Shown one piece after another: positions 33,046 to 45,200 of a stretch of 64,000 nucleotides of DNA. Position 1 is the stretch's first letter. The number at the start of each line of letters is the position of its first letter. The DNA comes from Micrasema longulum (taxonomy: Eukaryota > Arthropoda > Insecta > Trichoptera > Brachycentridae), in the NCBI GenBank assembly GCA_022494885.1, contig JAGVSM010003635.1, positions 1-64,000 of the forward strand. The letters run 5' to 3'. Made by a program: the position numbers and the translations under genes. The notes beneath the pieces were generated by a model. The model did not search any database. It was not told where the DNA came from and worked only from the letters and a program-made list of their open reading frames with translations.

Positions 33046-33864
33046 ATATCCGTGGGTATTTTGACTTATTCCCATCATTAAAAAAACATATCTACAGTAA
33101 TCCGGCAATGTTTTATTTTTTCTTTACTACAGTTAATCAATGTGGGTGTTGCCCTTTTGTACAAATCATTTTCACTGTGAAGTAAATCATGATTTATCTT
33201 TCCAATAATATGATTTACAAATGTTTTTCAAATGTTCAAAGAATTTTTTTTTGTTTGTCAATTTATCCCATGAAGGATGATTTCTGCCATCTATGTAAAT
33301 AATTTTATGTGGAATGGGATTTTTAATAATTAAAGTCAAATTAAAATTGAAGCTAAAAAACAGTTTGAATTCAATCCTGTAAAAAAAAAATTTTAACTCA
33401 TTCACCACGGTGCTCACATACATCAGTGAGCGCCTATGACAGCACTACTACGCAGTTCTCACAGCATATGTGAGTAATTTATTATCAAAAAGGTTAGTAG
33501 CTGAAGTATTCATCAAGTATAGAGTCTATATATTCATGGTCAGTAACAAAATTATTGTTTAAACTAATATGTAAAATGAGTGTTTAAACTAATAAATAAA
33601 ATATGTAAAATTTTCACACGAGGAAAGAGTTAAAAGAGTAAATGTTCCCATATATATTGATATGTAGGTATAATGTAGCTATGCAATAGAAATACCTAGT
33701 TAGTCAACATTTTAGTTAAATCCAGAGTTTAAAAAAAAAACAAGCATGTTGTCTTAAAGATTATTGAAAATCTTTACTTTTTTCTTCTTTTAATTGATCC
33801 CTATCTTTATATTGAGAACTTGCACAGGTTTTAAGGAAGAACACTAATGTATTTAATATTAAGA

Positions 33865-33870
33865 TTTATT
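33865..33870 (-). promoter_or_regulatory. Poly-A signal of TRMT10C
   Basis: A minus-strand AATAAA 28 bp after the TRMT10C stop. Its transcript converges on DHX8, leaving about 0.8 kb between the two poly-A signals with no other gene visible (only AT-rich sequence with scattered stops). Confidence 0.6.
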
Positions 33871-33897
33871 GGGTATTTTTAAAGTTAATATATATGT

Positions 33898-36800
33898 TCA
33901 TTTAGTAGTATCATCAAATAAAGAGTTTATAGCAAGTTTTTTTCTTTTTTGAAAATCTGATGGAACTCTTCTATCATTTTTAATGTAATTACAAGATTCT
34001 TCACTGTGTTCGTCATTCTTAGAGTATGTATCACTTCTTCTATACCTTTCTCTAGATTGTTTTTGATTAAAATATTTGCTGTTTGTAAAGTCTGGGTTTA
34101 CTGGAGAGTGTATTTCATTATTCCTTCTAAAATTGCCACTTGGAGATACAAATTCTCTTGGTTTATGTCCATTATCATAATTGCTAATGGAAGTGTATTC
34201 TGATTTTAGTGGCTTATACACTCGTTCTTGGGAGTACTTATTTGTATAATTTTCATTAAATATTTTTCGTCGAGGGACATGCCTCAGAGCATAGTCCCAG
34301 TCTCCAGTTAGTTTTAAATCGAGCATAATATTTAATACTTGATTAATAGTCAAACTTTTTCCAGAACCAGCACCCCACTGTAAATATCGATCTAATGGAA
34401 ATTTGGCCATTTTTATGTTTTGTTCTTTAGCCTTTGCTAAAGATAAAGGGTCGTTATTTACCTGAAAAAGTATACATAAGTTAAATATATTTAGTTAAAT
34501 CCCAGAAAACCGAAGGAATTTTTTTCAGTATTAAATATGAAATAAAAATTATATCTTATTTTTTAAATTTAGATTTCCACAATATTTCTATACAAATAAA
34601 CTAGAATTGAACGTAGTTATGTAGAAAGCAGCCGCCAGTCCACAATTTTGAAAAAAAAAAAAAGATGTTATCGGGTGCAGGAAGGTCAATTCTATGTTCT
34701 GCTAAAAACAGCCAGACCGCTTTCGTACAAAAAACTCACCTTCTGAAAATGGTGTCAATCGCAAAAAAAGCATTTCTCAATTTTCAGAAAACACCCACAT
34801 CTCTAGAAAAATCTTATGGTTTTTTAAAAATCATTAAAACTGGTCAAATACATAATTAAATTCTTGTTTTTAATATTAAAAAAAAACTTATGTATTCATT
34901 GTTTATTGTTTGCCTAAGTCAAAAACATTCCAACTGTTGTTCAGATTTGATAATTCACTCGTTTGACAAAAGTGCTATTATCTCAGTTTCATTTTTATAT
35001 GGCTGGCTGCTTTCTGCATAACTACGTTCAATTAATTCCCTTTATAACCATGCAATATTTTTTTATACTGTTGTGTTTTTATTCAAAGATGAAGAAAAAT
35101 ATAGGTTTAACAAGACTAACTCTAAGCTCTAAACACTCCCTCCCGATAATGCACTAACAGCCAATTTTTTTTGGACACAGATCACAGATCAGGAGATCTG
35201 AGGTTCGAGCCCCGCTCTACCACTTGATTGATTCACAATTTTTATGAGTGTATTTACAACTTGTTGAAAATGGCCACCAACATTGAAATATTTGGGTAAA
35301 ACATACGCAAGCATTTTTTTTTTTTTAAATGTCATTAAATATATTTAAAGTAATAAATAAGAAACTACATTGTGCATACTCACTTTGTCTACCATACATC
35401 CAATAATATATATAGCATCAGGATCAAAGGTAGTAAGTTCATTTCTACAGTGGGGAGTCAAATAAACGAGATTTTCCTTTGGAAAAAGATCCAAATAGCT
35501 TTCTGTATGAACATGCAAAGGAAACCATGGTTCAGATAGTGTTGGGATATTTCTATATAGCTGCTTTATATTTATGGATTCTTTATTGCAATTACAAAAA
35601 TGTAAATCAAATGGATCCTTGTGTAAACGATTTTCTGCAAAACTGATAGTCAATTGTTTTGCTGCATTTCTTGCTTCCAATCCAGTCATGTAATTATCAT
35701 ATGAACAGTCAACGACGAGTTTTTCACCAAACTGAATTGCCTTCATTAACCTATTAAAAAAAATATAGTAAATAATTTGTTAAAAAGTAAAACACGTTTT
35801 GTTTATAAAATCAGTTTAAGTACTTTTTAATGTGTCATCACTGGGATATTCTATGTTAAGGAAACATTTTACAGGATATTTATGATTTCTCATTTAGTTA
35901 TATTTATTTATTTTTTGACATGGACGAATTATTTTGGCTGTAAGACTGCATTTGTGTAATCTACCTGCTTCCATCATCCATTTTTTTTTCTTTTGTAATA
36001 AATAAAAACACAAAACTCGATACTGCTCTTAGATTTTCCTGATTAACAACTTGTTGATTTTCAAGCTGTGCGAAAATATCTTATGAAAATTGTATGTGGG
36101 TAAGTAACTTAAGTAAAGAAGAAATATACTTTAAAAAATATATAAAGAGGTTCAATTTAAAAAAAAAAAAACATTCCTAACGTGTTTTATAATGTAATAC
36201 ACATTGTTCGCCATATTTATGATTTTTTTTGACAATATAACAATCACGGCAAATCTACAAATCGCTCTGTATGGAGTAGGCCCAATCAAATATTGTATAT
36301 TTCTAGTTTCGGTATTCTCAAGATTTGTTTGAGAAAAAAAATATTTCTACACTTATTTTTTTTTTATTATATTTTATTTTTGCACCACAACAGGCCAGGA
36401 GGCCCAATTACAGCGGTGAATTACATCACAGAACACCCAGGCTTGAGAAAAATCACATTTTATTTTTGTGTTCTCACCGGGAATCGAACCCGGAACCTTC
36501 CGTCTGTGAGTCAAGCGTCTTGACCACTACACCACGGAGGCCGCCTGAATGACTTATGAATGACTTTCCAGATTGTTGACAAATTTACATAAATTATGAA
36601 AAATATTTTTCTCAAGCATATTTATTTATGTGCATGTATACATATGTTTGTTGCTCGATCCTTCAACCAACAGGGTTCTTTTTCTTTATTTCCAACAAAA
36701 CCAACTTCATCTTTAGACATTGATATTCACAAAATAACCGAACAAGGAAAACTATAAGATTATAAAATCAAAGATAAAAGAATAACTACTAATCGCCGAA

Positions 36801-39800
36801 ATACTTAATCTAAAACTAACTAAATTCGAACAGAAAATAGTTACAGATGCCAAAATATATCTTTGATTATTGATTTCTGATATGAAAAATAGTGACTCTG
36901 AATACATTAATATTATATATATTGATTATTTCTATGAAAAATAGTGATCTGCTAAATGAATTGATATATGATACGTCCTCAGTGGCTAAATAGGGTATTT
37001 TCACAAGTCAGAAATAATGTTAAAAATATAATATACAGGTGTTTTTTAAACTCCGTCACATCCGAAACCACGATGATATAAATACCATAAAATAAATACC
37101 TCTGGTTATATCCTGCATTCATTGAGGTTTCATAAATTCTAAGAAACATAGAGTTATCTGACAAAGTGTATTTAATATTATCTTCATTATTTTCTTTGAC
37201 TTCTTTGGCATCTATTTCTCTTTGTGCTTTCATTGCAAGATATTTTTGATTGGCTTCTTCTTTCTTTATCTAAAATATATTAAATAATTATTTACACCAT
37301 TTATAAAAGCAGTATCATGATAACACGCATATTTACATGTGTTACGTAAAGTACTCTATCTGCAAATCTATTACATACTTTACAGGAGAGCGCTTAAAAG
37401 GTTTTTTCATCACATTTTGTGCAACAAAAAATCTGCTCAGAACGTCAGAGATGAAAGTACTAAGAGCAATAGCAGGAAAACTCCTAAGGGACAGAATCTG
37501 GAATCAAGAAATTAGACGGACTTGCGATATCCAAGACATATTACGGTAGAGCAGAATAAGAAAAAGATTCTGGAGAGATCACGTCAATAGAATGGACAGC
37601 TCCAGAATCCCAGCTTGTCGCTGTCTGCCTGGAAAACCACCAAAGAGATGGAAGGACAGCTGGAACTCAGCGTCTCAGGAATCACCCTCTAGCTAATAAC
37701 AGATCAACCGATCTAAACGAAGAAGAAGATATTATTTTATTAATTAACCTTCATATCTGAATTGTAAACGTCTTTAAATTATGTGTCTTTATACACATAT
37801 ATGTATTATGTTTAACTTGTAGCATTTATGGGGAGGATAAAAACATGTGTTTTTAGTGGGTAATTCACAAATTAGATTTTAAAGCTACCTAGTTGTAGTA
37901 ATTACCTTGAATATAACATAAAAATGAAAATTTCAGATCGTCAACAATACAGTTAGAGTACTTTACATAGGGCTCGTCGACATGAGCTCTACAATTTGCA
38001 GCTACTAAAAAGTGTAAAATAAAATGTTACAAAACTGACAACTCCTAAATCAATTTGTCCTTCTATACCATTGCTTTTCATTAAGACTTTTTGTGTTAAA
38101 TACAGGATGACATACAAAACCGATAAATATTACAGCAGAGATGAATAACATTTCAGGGCTTACAACCTCTTATTGGACATACTCAAAATATTGAGTTAAA
38201 AAAATACTTCATGTTAAGCCTAAACCGCTGCAACGCCCATTTTGTCATTTTTGAGTTATTTATTGATTCGTAATCAGCATTTAATTAGCTATAATAATAA
38301 TCCAATATTGTTTTCGCTACGATAACTGGAATGTTTTAAATTAAATACCATTTAAATAAAATAAATTTAAATGCAGAAACATCACATTTTTAGCCCATAA
38401 ATGGTTAAAATACTAACTAAAATGCGGTTTTGAAAAAACATTTTAAGTTTAATTGTGTTGAATATTTTTATTTGCAAAAATAAACAACCCGTGTTTTTAT
38501 TTTATTTATTGCTTTATAATTTGACAAATAAACTAGGTTGTTTAAAAGAATTATGTGAGTTTTAATTCAAACTGCTTACACTCAAAATAAGAAATTGCTA
38601 TTTGTTTTCTCCAAAAACCAACTAAAACGCAGTAAACCTTACAAAATACTGCATGTATGTTGTAATAATTACTAAAAGTCTATAAAAGAAGCTTTTTTTG
38701 CAGTATTAAGTTTTAATACTGGATTTTAAATAGTTTAGGGCAATTTTTTTGTCTGCAGTAACTGATGCTAATTTAAAAAAAAATAATTAATGACTTTATG
38801 ATACACTTTTTCTCACAATTAATCATTGTCACAAACAGCCTTATGATGAAATTTGAAAAAATTAAAGTTTTTATCAATGATTCTGTGATTTACTTGTTTG
38901 AAAAGTTTTTTGCGTTTTTCTCAAAAGTGAATTTTTCGAGTTAAGGCTGTTTAAGGATTGCACGGCAGTTATATCAGTAAAAAATAGAAATACAGGTATT
39001 CTGTTGATTAAAGCAAGACTCACTTTGTGATTGTCTTCTTTCTTTTCCAGTTTCCATAAATAAGTCAGATATTTAATTCTAGAAGATCGAGATGGCAATG
39101 AAAGTATGTATTCCCAGTGGTGTAATTTAAAATATTCATTTTCCGGAGCATTTCTTCCATCTTGCCTCATGACTTCAATTTCCAGCATTATTATCCTTAA
39201 TTTGTTTTCTAACTCTGAATCACCTTTGCAAACTTGTTTGACCATTTCATCTGAAAAAAAGTACAGTACTGAAAAAAAAATCACTAGACTGAGCATGTTT
39301 GTTTCTAACACTTTGAATTTCTTTCCACGAAATATTGCAATCTAAAATTTACAGTTAAAAGTATTTCAATCATAAATAGGTTTCAAAGAACTGTACAATG
39401 GACAACTGTTTATTAAAATTCTAAGAAACTACTAAATTTTAATTAATTACAAAATCATTAAACATAGATCTATTTGAATATATTTTATTTTTTCGTCTTT
39501 TGGATATAGTTTACTGCTTATTGCTGTTATGTTCAAACATCTCTCTCAAGAGTCTGTGGTGCGGTGCTACTTGCAAAAATCTGTAATTGGCTTATTTGTT
39601 TTGTTTCTTATATATACAAGTGTTCTTTAAACCCTGTCACATCCGAAACCACAATGATCAGTATGAGCAAGACGACATATTGGCACATTAAAATATTTTT
39701 TTAGAATGAATAAAATTAAAAAAATAAAACATAAAAAAAAAGCAAATGGTTGCTTACTTCTGCAGGGGTGAAACGAGGAGGGGGAAGGGGGGAGTCTGAC

Positions 39801-41605
39801 ACTGTGCCATTCTCCCCTCACTTCTCCCCTGCAGAAGTAAGCGACCATTTGTTTTTTTTTAATATTTTATTTTGAAAAATTTTCTTTGTTCTAAATATTT
39901 TTTAAATATGCTATTATGTCTTCTTACCTATACTGATCATTGTGGTTTCGGATGTGACAGGGTTTAAAGAACACCCTTAAATTAAATGTAGCTGTTCATT
40001 ATCCAAAATAAGTGTTAACAATAATTAACAAGTTTTGTTTTTGTTTATACTATATTCATGGTTGATATATTTGAACAAAAATTGTACAACAAAAACAGGA
40101 ATTTATGCATTGAGGGGGTCAAAAAGCCCACAATCCACCCGCAGTTTTTGTCCTGGAGACTTAGTCAGCTGCGCGCATAGAGAAAATAACAAATTATTCC
40201 TAAAAAAAAACGTTATGCAGATTAATGAGGACGGAAGGAGAATGTATGAACAGAGCCCAAAAAGTCATCCCCCTCAATTATCCGACGAGTACTATAATCT
40301 GTCATTATAAGTATTCAGAAATTCAGAAGTTCGTGTTGTGCCTAGACTTGAGTGATGTGATTTACTATTTCATAAATAGATACTTAAATAAAATTATAAG
40401 TAAAATCGTAAATTGCAAGTACAAATTTCACTTTAAAACTGTTTTTATTTTAATAACAATAATATTATATTGTATACAATCCGCTACTTTCACTAATTGG
40501 ACACTTGGTGTAAAAACAAACTTACCACTTACCAATATTATCATTCTGAATAGGTGACTGCATACAATAAGAGGCTTTCATCTGGAAATAGCTACCCAAA
40601 AATTTTTTTTTTCTGATAATCATTTTAAAAGGCCGGTGATTCGATGTAACAAGAAAACCCAAGTTAAAAATTGATTTGATGCGTAGATAATTCATTATTT
40701 AAACTTATTAATTCGACTACTTGAATATTATATTTGTATTTATCTTTATGTTTTCTTATATTCTGGATCTTTAATACACTGTCCAAATATCCGCAGCAGA
40801 ATCAAATCACCGATCAATCAATTCAACTTAAAAGAAAAATAATTTGAATGGGGAAATAAGATTTTATAGATAATGTACCAATATTCAAGAATACATCAAA
40901 CACAAAACGTTAATTATTTAACGAAAACTAAACTCTTCAAGAAAGTCAGATCTAAAATCATTGAGGTTATGTCGTATTTAAAGTTTCAATGTTTCCTGTC
41001 AAAGTCAAAACCAGATACTATAGACATAGAGTCAAAACCACCGACTAAAAAATAAAACTGGTCATTAAAACAACCATAGATTGTCAAAGCAGGAATGTTA
41101 TTCAAAGATATCTTTTGAATTTTAGACATGTCCCAGTCGACCCTACGGACTTTATCACGGGGGGATTAAATTAGATTATTCAAAATTAATGTGTTTATGG
41201 GGTAGATTTTGATTATTGAGACCTATTTAAAAACATATTAATTGAAGCAATATTTGTAAAATTCAAAACCTATTTCGATATCTCTTTACGAAACATTATG
41301 TAAACATAATTTAGTTATATCGTTTCGCAAAATTATTACACAAACAAAATCACGTTTCTACAAAAGGATTCTTTAAAATAATTAAAACTAAAAAAAATAG
41401 TGTAATTATATTGAAGCTAGAAATGTTTTACAAAATGAACTTTTTTACATGGATAACTTTTATTTATTTTAAATTTGCTAAGAGGTAGTTTATTACACAT
41501 CATTTGAGACAAAATACTTAACTCCATGGGACTAAAAATACTGTGTTGAGTTTTGGAAGATTTTGTGTGCAGCCATTTCACACATAAAGCCAAAAACACC
41601 ATCAA
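33898..41605 (-). CDS. TRMT10C: TRMT10C / MRPP1 mitochondrial RNase P subunit 1, six exons
   Basis: Mitochondrial tRNA (m1R9) methyltransferase and subunit of protein-only RNase P (Drosophila roswell). Exons: 41605-41432, 40581-40533, 39250-39024, 37269-37100, 35750-35384, 34461-33898; 1,551 nt or 516 codons, phases consistent. Exon 3 carries the N-terminal helical region (YFKLHHWEYILSLPSRSSRI). Exons 4-6 encode the SPOUT/TRM10 domain (residues about 205-392): LRIYETSMNAGYNQR, VVDCSYDNYM, AIYIIGCMVDK, then AKFPLDRYLQWGAGSGKSLT and ALRHVPRRK. A charged, low-complexity tail of about 110 residues follows. Exon 1 is Lys-rich and nearly free of acidic residues, suiting a mitochondrial presequence. 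Exons 1 and 2 rest on phase and splice sites rather than homology, and the exon 1 donor (TTT/GTAAAA) is only fair. Confidence 0.9.
35170..35225 (+). other. B-box-like sequence in TRMT10C intron 5
   Basis: The stretch GGTTCGAGCCCCGCT resembles a tRNA B box with a T-arm, but no A box, anticodon arm or acceptor stem precedes it. It is probably a SINE scrap. Confidence 0.2.
36381..36544 (-). repeat. tRNA-derived SINE (family B), copy 3
   Basis: The best-preserved copy. On the minus strand it begins GCGGCCTCCGTGGTGTAGTG, has B box GGTTCGATTCC in CCGGGTTCGATTCCCGGTGA, then a body of about 90 bp ending at CCTGTTGTGGTGCA and an A-rich tail (36345-36380). It lies in TRMT10C intron 4. All three copies share orientation relative to the window. 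Confidence 0.85.
37034..37080 (-). repeat. Solo terminus of the 39617 mariner-like MITE
   Basis: The sequence GTCACATCCGAAACCACGAT and its flanks match one terminus of the MITE at 39617-39977. Only one end is present, about 20 bp beyond the donor of TRMT10C exon 4, so the insertion nearly touches the splice site. Confidence 0.6.
37390..37700 (+). pseudogene. RTE-type LINE 3' fragment in TRMT10C intron 3
   Basis: The plus-strand frame reads TSEMKVLRAIAGKLLRDRIW, IRRTCDIQDILR, stop, then RFWRDHVNRMD, GKPPKRWKDSWNSASQESP and a stop. These are the closing motifs of RTE-like LINE polyproteins (tsEmrvLRriag..lrDrirne.iR, then GRPpkRW.DsW). A short GAA-rich tail follows at about 37720. It lies between TRMT10C exons 3 and 4 on the opposite strand. 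Confidence 0.65.
39617..39977. mobile_element. Foldback mariner-like MITE
   Basis: A 361-bp unit flanked by TA, with ends that are inverted copies over more than 45 bp (core TTTAAACCCTGTCACATCCG then AAACCACAATGATCAGTAT). A second inner inverted pair, GCTTACTTCTGCAGGGG and its complement with AAATGG flanks, makes most of the element a palindrome around 39785. No ORF. It is inserted in TRMT10C intron 2. Confidence 0.8.
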
Positions 41606-41694
41606 ATAACAGTAAATTAGGGTGTTTTGTTATCAATAATTATACTAGTGTTCATTTCTGCTTTGCATAACACCTTTATCCGCTTGTGTCTTTA

Positions 41695-41890
41695 TTTTAT
41701 ATCAACCTTGCCAGGAATCTAACCTGGGACCTCGAGCATGATAGATGAACGCACCAACCACTAACCTACTAGGCGGACTTATCTCCATTCGAGTTCTTCT
41801 TTCAAGATTTGTACCTGGGAGTAGCCATCGAGTCTAAAACACTCGTTAAGAATTTTGGTTCAACTTTACTTAGAACTGTACTATTTATCC
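41695..41890 (-). repeat. tRNA-derived SINE (family D), copy 1
   Basis: On the minus strand: ACAGTTCTAAGT, GACTCGATGGCTACTC, then GTCCGCCTAGTAGGTTAGTG (A-box-like) and a degenerate B box in CCCAGGTTAGATTCCTGG. The same order recurs on the plus strand at 47420-47555, and a worn third copy lies near 53570-53625. Confidence 0.6.
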
Positions 41891-42018
41891 GCCCAGACAG
41901 GGACAAAATCCGAATAACAGAGTTATTCATTGCGATTATATCCTCATTACTAGACACGTTAAATCTTTGTTTTTTTTTCATATTGTCTTCATTGTTGTTC
42001 AACGTGAGTTCTACTAAT

Positions 42019-42072
42019 AGTTCTACATTATCTCTGAGTTCTACATTATCTCTGAGTTCTACATTATCTCTG
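42019..42072. repeat. 18-bp tandem repeat, three units
   Basis: AGTTCTACATTATCTCTG is repeated three times without a mismatch, preceded by a partial unit. On the minus strand the frame is open through it (RDNVEL repeated), but I found no family for that frame. Confidence 0.8.
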
Positions 42073-42254
42073 ATTCTGATTGTCTTTGTAAAAATTGAAA
42101 TGAGAAAGGATTGTAAATTGCCAATAACGTCAAAATCGAGATGAGGCTATAAATATAATTTTAAATTAATGCAATTTGTGCATAATGTCCAATCTTCGGC
42201 TACACTTCAACTCAAAGTACCGTGTTGTGTTAAATTAAATAAATAAATGGAAAA

Positions 42255-45200
42255 ATGGATATTATGAATCATGTAATTTTCGAGAGCATAGCACTTTGCG
42301 TTGACTCTCTAGTTTTGGGATTCTGTGTTCGACAGCTTTTAAAATATAATAATGTAATATTTTCACTTGAAGTAAGTAGAAACATGATTACGAATAAGCA
42401 GTTTATTTCGTGGAGCGGTTAATCGATTTATTCTGTAATAGTTCTCCAGAAAATTTAAATCTTTTATTGAAGATTAAAAATTTATTATGAAATTAGTTTT
42501 CAGGTTATTCCCGTAGATAACCTACTTAGTAATAATGACATTTTGATGTAATATTTATATTAATAATAGATGTCTGTTTTTCAACTTTATCACATAATAT
42601 AATTGTAAACTCTCTTTTTGACACACCAAAAATACTTGAATTGATTAATTTTAGAGTACCTGCAGTCAACACTAGGAGTACTTTATTGTTTCATTGCTCC
42701 AGTACTTCTTCCAACCAACAAAACAATTCATTGATACCAAGACTGCATAGGCTAGGTAACACTTATGGAACGGCTGCAGACATTCTGTCCAATTCTTAAC
42801 CATCTTATAAGTCCACAATATCAAGTTCATTTGTAGCTGCTCGTCAAACCATTATTGACAATTCAATTTCATAAATTAAAAAAAATACTTACTTGTTTAT
42901 TTTTATTACCTTATACTTGTTTTTTATTTTTTACCATTATACCAAATTGCACTGTAGTATTGGCAAATACGCATTTCATAGATACATATTTTTATTTCTT
43001 ATTTTTTCGTGATAATATATGCTTGCTTGTTTATTAATTTAACTTAAAAATGTCTTTCTTGCTTACCGTAACACTTAATTTATTGTTTGCCTTACAGAAT
43101 TTATTTCATAAGCTTATATCTTTGCATTTTTTGTTTATATGCTTACTGTTTTTTCTTGCATACCTTTGTTATTATTGTTTTTTTTACTTTGTAAAACTTT
43201 TTATCATATTCTTTCTAACTAATTTCACATATTTTTTCTGTATATTCTGTTTATTATTTAGTATGTTAGCATGTAATTCATTTTTATTTTTTGTAAATGC
43301 CTTTTGGGCATTAATGAACAAAATAAATAAATAAATAAAAAAATAAATATAATAATAAATACCCTACCCAAAGTGGAACAGTAAAAAACAATTTTGTAAA
43401 TTTTCATAGTGAATTTAAGATACGAATTGTGTTTTTCCAACTGCATTGCATTACCAATCTTCTGGGTTGATATACTGCAGTCGCGATACCTTACAGATTT
43501 AATGTCTTCCTGGAGATTCTGGATATAATTGTAATGATCATACTCTAAATAGGTATGTCAATTTTCAGTCACTTCTATCAATACATACGACATCTTTAGT
43601 AAACTATGTCACATAGTCTACCCCGAAGATGGCTCTTGTAATGGTAGCCTTAATGTCGAAATTAATCTGACCCACACAGGATCACCCATAAAACGATACA
43701 TATTGATCATACTCTGTTTGAGAAATAGCACAAAATAAAATCATTATCTTGTCTATGAGTAGCGTGTATTTAACATCAACGGAATCCAATAGATTAGTTC
43801 AATGACTAAGTATTTATTGCATTAAATCGTGGTGAAATAGACCAGTGGTTCCTAAAAAGTGTTCCACGGAACCCCGCGGAACACTTTTTAGGGTCACGGG
43901 GGTTCTGAGAGTTAAAGCGTATTGTTGTAGAAAACAGGTCTTCACATTATATACGCGCAGTAAAGATTTTTCATTCAAAATATAGTATTTCTTTTCAATT
44001 CAAACATTATAACATGCAAACAATAAGGTCTTAAAAATATCCTTTTTTGTCAATTTACATTTTTATTGTCGAGAATGGTTTCTGCCAAAAAAAAGTAAAT
44101 CGAAAAGGGTTCCATAGCAAAAAAAAATGGGAACCGCAGAAATAGAGGACTAATGACTTTGAACTAACAAAATTAGTAGATAAGGTAAGTAAATAAGGAA
44201 GCCAAGACTATATAAAATTTAAATATTTTTTCAGAAAGCTCCGACGTTAGATATAAATAAAGATTTGAAAGTGGAACTAGATAAATACCCCAATAATACT
44301 ATTCCCTACGCCATAATACGTGGTATAGTAAAACCATTGGGTAATTCTATCAACAGTACCACAAATAAAGATATCTCTGGAGTTATACAGAAGATTCATG
44401 TCCAAGAACATGTTATTGCCAGGAACACGGGAGGATTTTGGTCTCACCAATCGAGAACGCTTCAAGAATTATATAATTACGTGCCATTTGTATTATCAGG
44501 AAAAGCTATTGAAATTGAAATAGTTGATGCGTTGGAAGCAAAAATATTAGGTATTTATTTTGACTAATTAAGCTTCGCCATCGTTAACTTTCTATGTAAC
44601 ATTTTGGAAATGTTGGGATGTGTGTTTTCTTTATACTTTGTTTTGTCCATTAAACTAAAATGTTATGCATTAAAATACAGCCATAATATTAACTTCATTA
44701 ATAATTTTAAAGAAATAAAATTGTTAGTAGTGGTTGCGAGTCATCAATATTCGTGATAATGTGGAGAATGTTTTTTTTAATTGAATATTACGTTTTGTGG
44801 ACATTGTGATTTTCCTCATTATTTTAATCTCATAAGTTTAGCAATGATTTAATTATATTATGAAAAAGTAATTCTAATATTCACCTGCCAACCCCATAGT
44901 TGGGTTCAATACAGATTACATAAACTCAATAAAACATTAAGAAATGAAAAATTGTTTCAGAAATGGAGATTACTTCTGACCGATTTGAGCCAATTTCCCC
45001 AACTGTAATGGATTATATTTGGGGATTTTTTGCCGGACTTCATCAACGAGGTGTACAGACAACAGAAGAAATGCTTAGAAATGGCACGTATGTAACAGCA
45101 GTAGGAGAGTTAAACGGATATGAGGGTGGATTATTAAAATTACAACCTCCTCGAAATGGACTCCCCCTTTATTTGACTACTTCATCTAAAAGTAATCTTT

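Larger units (their letters stand above)
41606..42254. promoter_or_regulatory. Head-to-head promoter interval of TRMT10C and MUL1
   Basis: The two start codons are divergent and 649 bp apart, so promoters of both nuclear-encoded mitochondrial proteins should lie here. The interval is partly occupied by a tRNA-derived SINE (about 41695-41890) and an 18-bp tandem repeat (42019-42072). I see no convincing TATA box and propose no specific sites. Confidence 0.5.

Noticed and set aside
41802..42144. Minus-strand frame reading through the 18-bp repeat (RDNVEL repeats) as an alternative TRMT10C first exon
   Set aside because: Its C-terminal part is SINE family D sequence shared with 47420-47555, and the best donor does not give the phase needed for TRMT10C exon 2.
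42855..43446. Hydrophobic Phe/Leu/Tyr-rich frames in MUL1 intron 1
   Set aside because: Composition is that of T-rich DNA, with no splice phase compatible with MUL1 and no conserved motif. They end in an (AATA)n retroposon tail.
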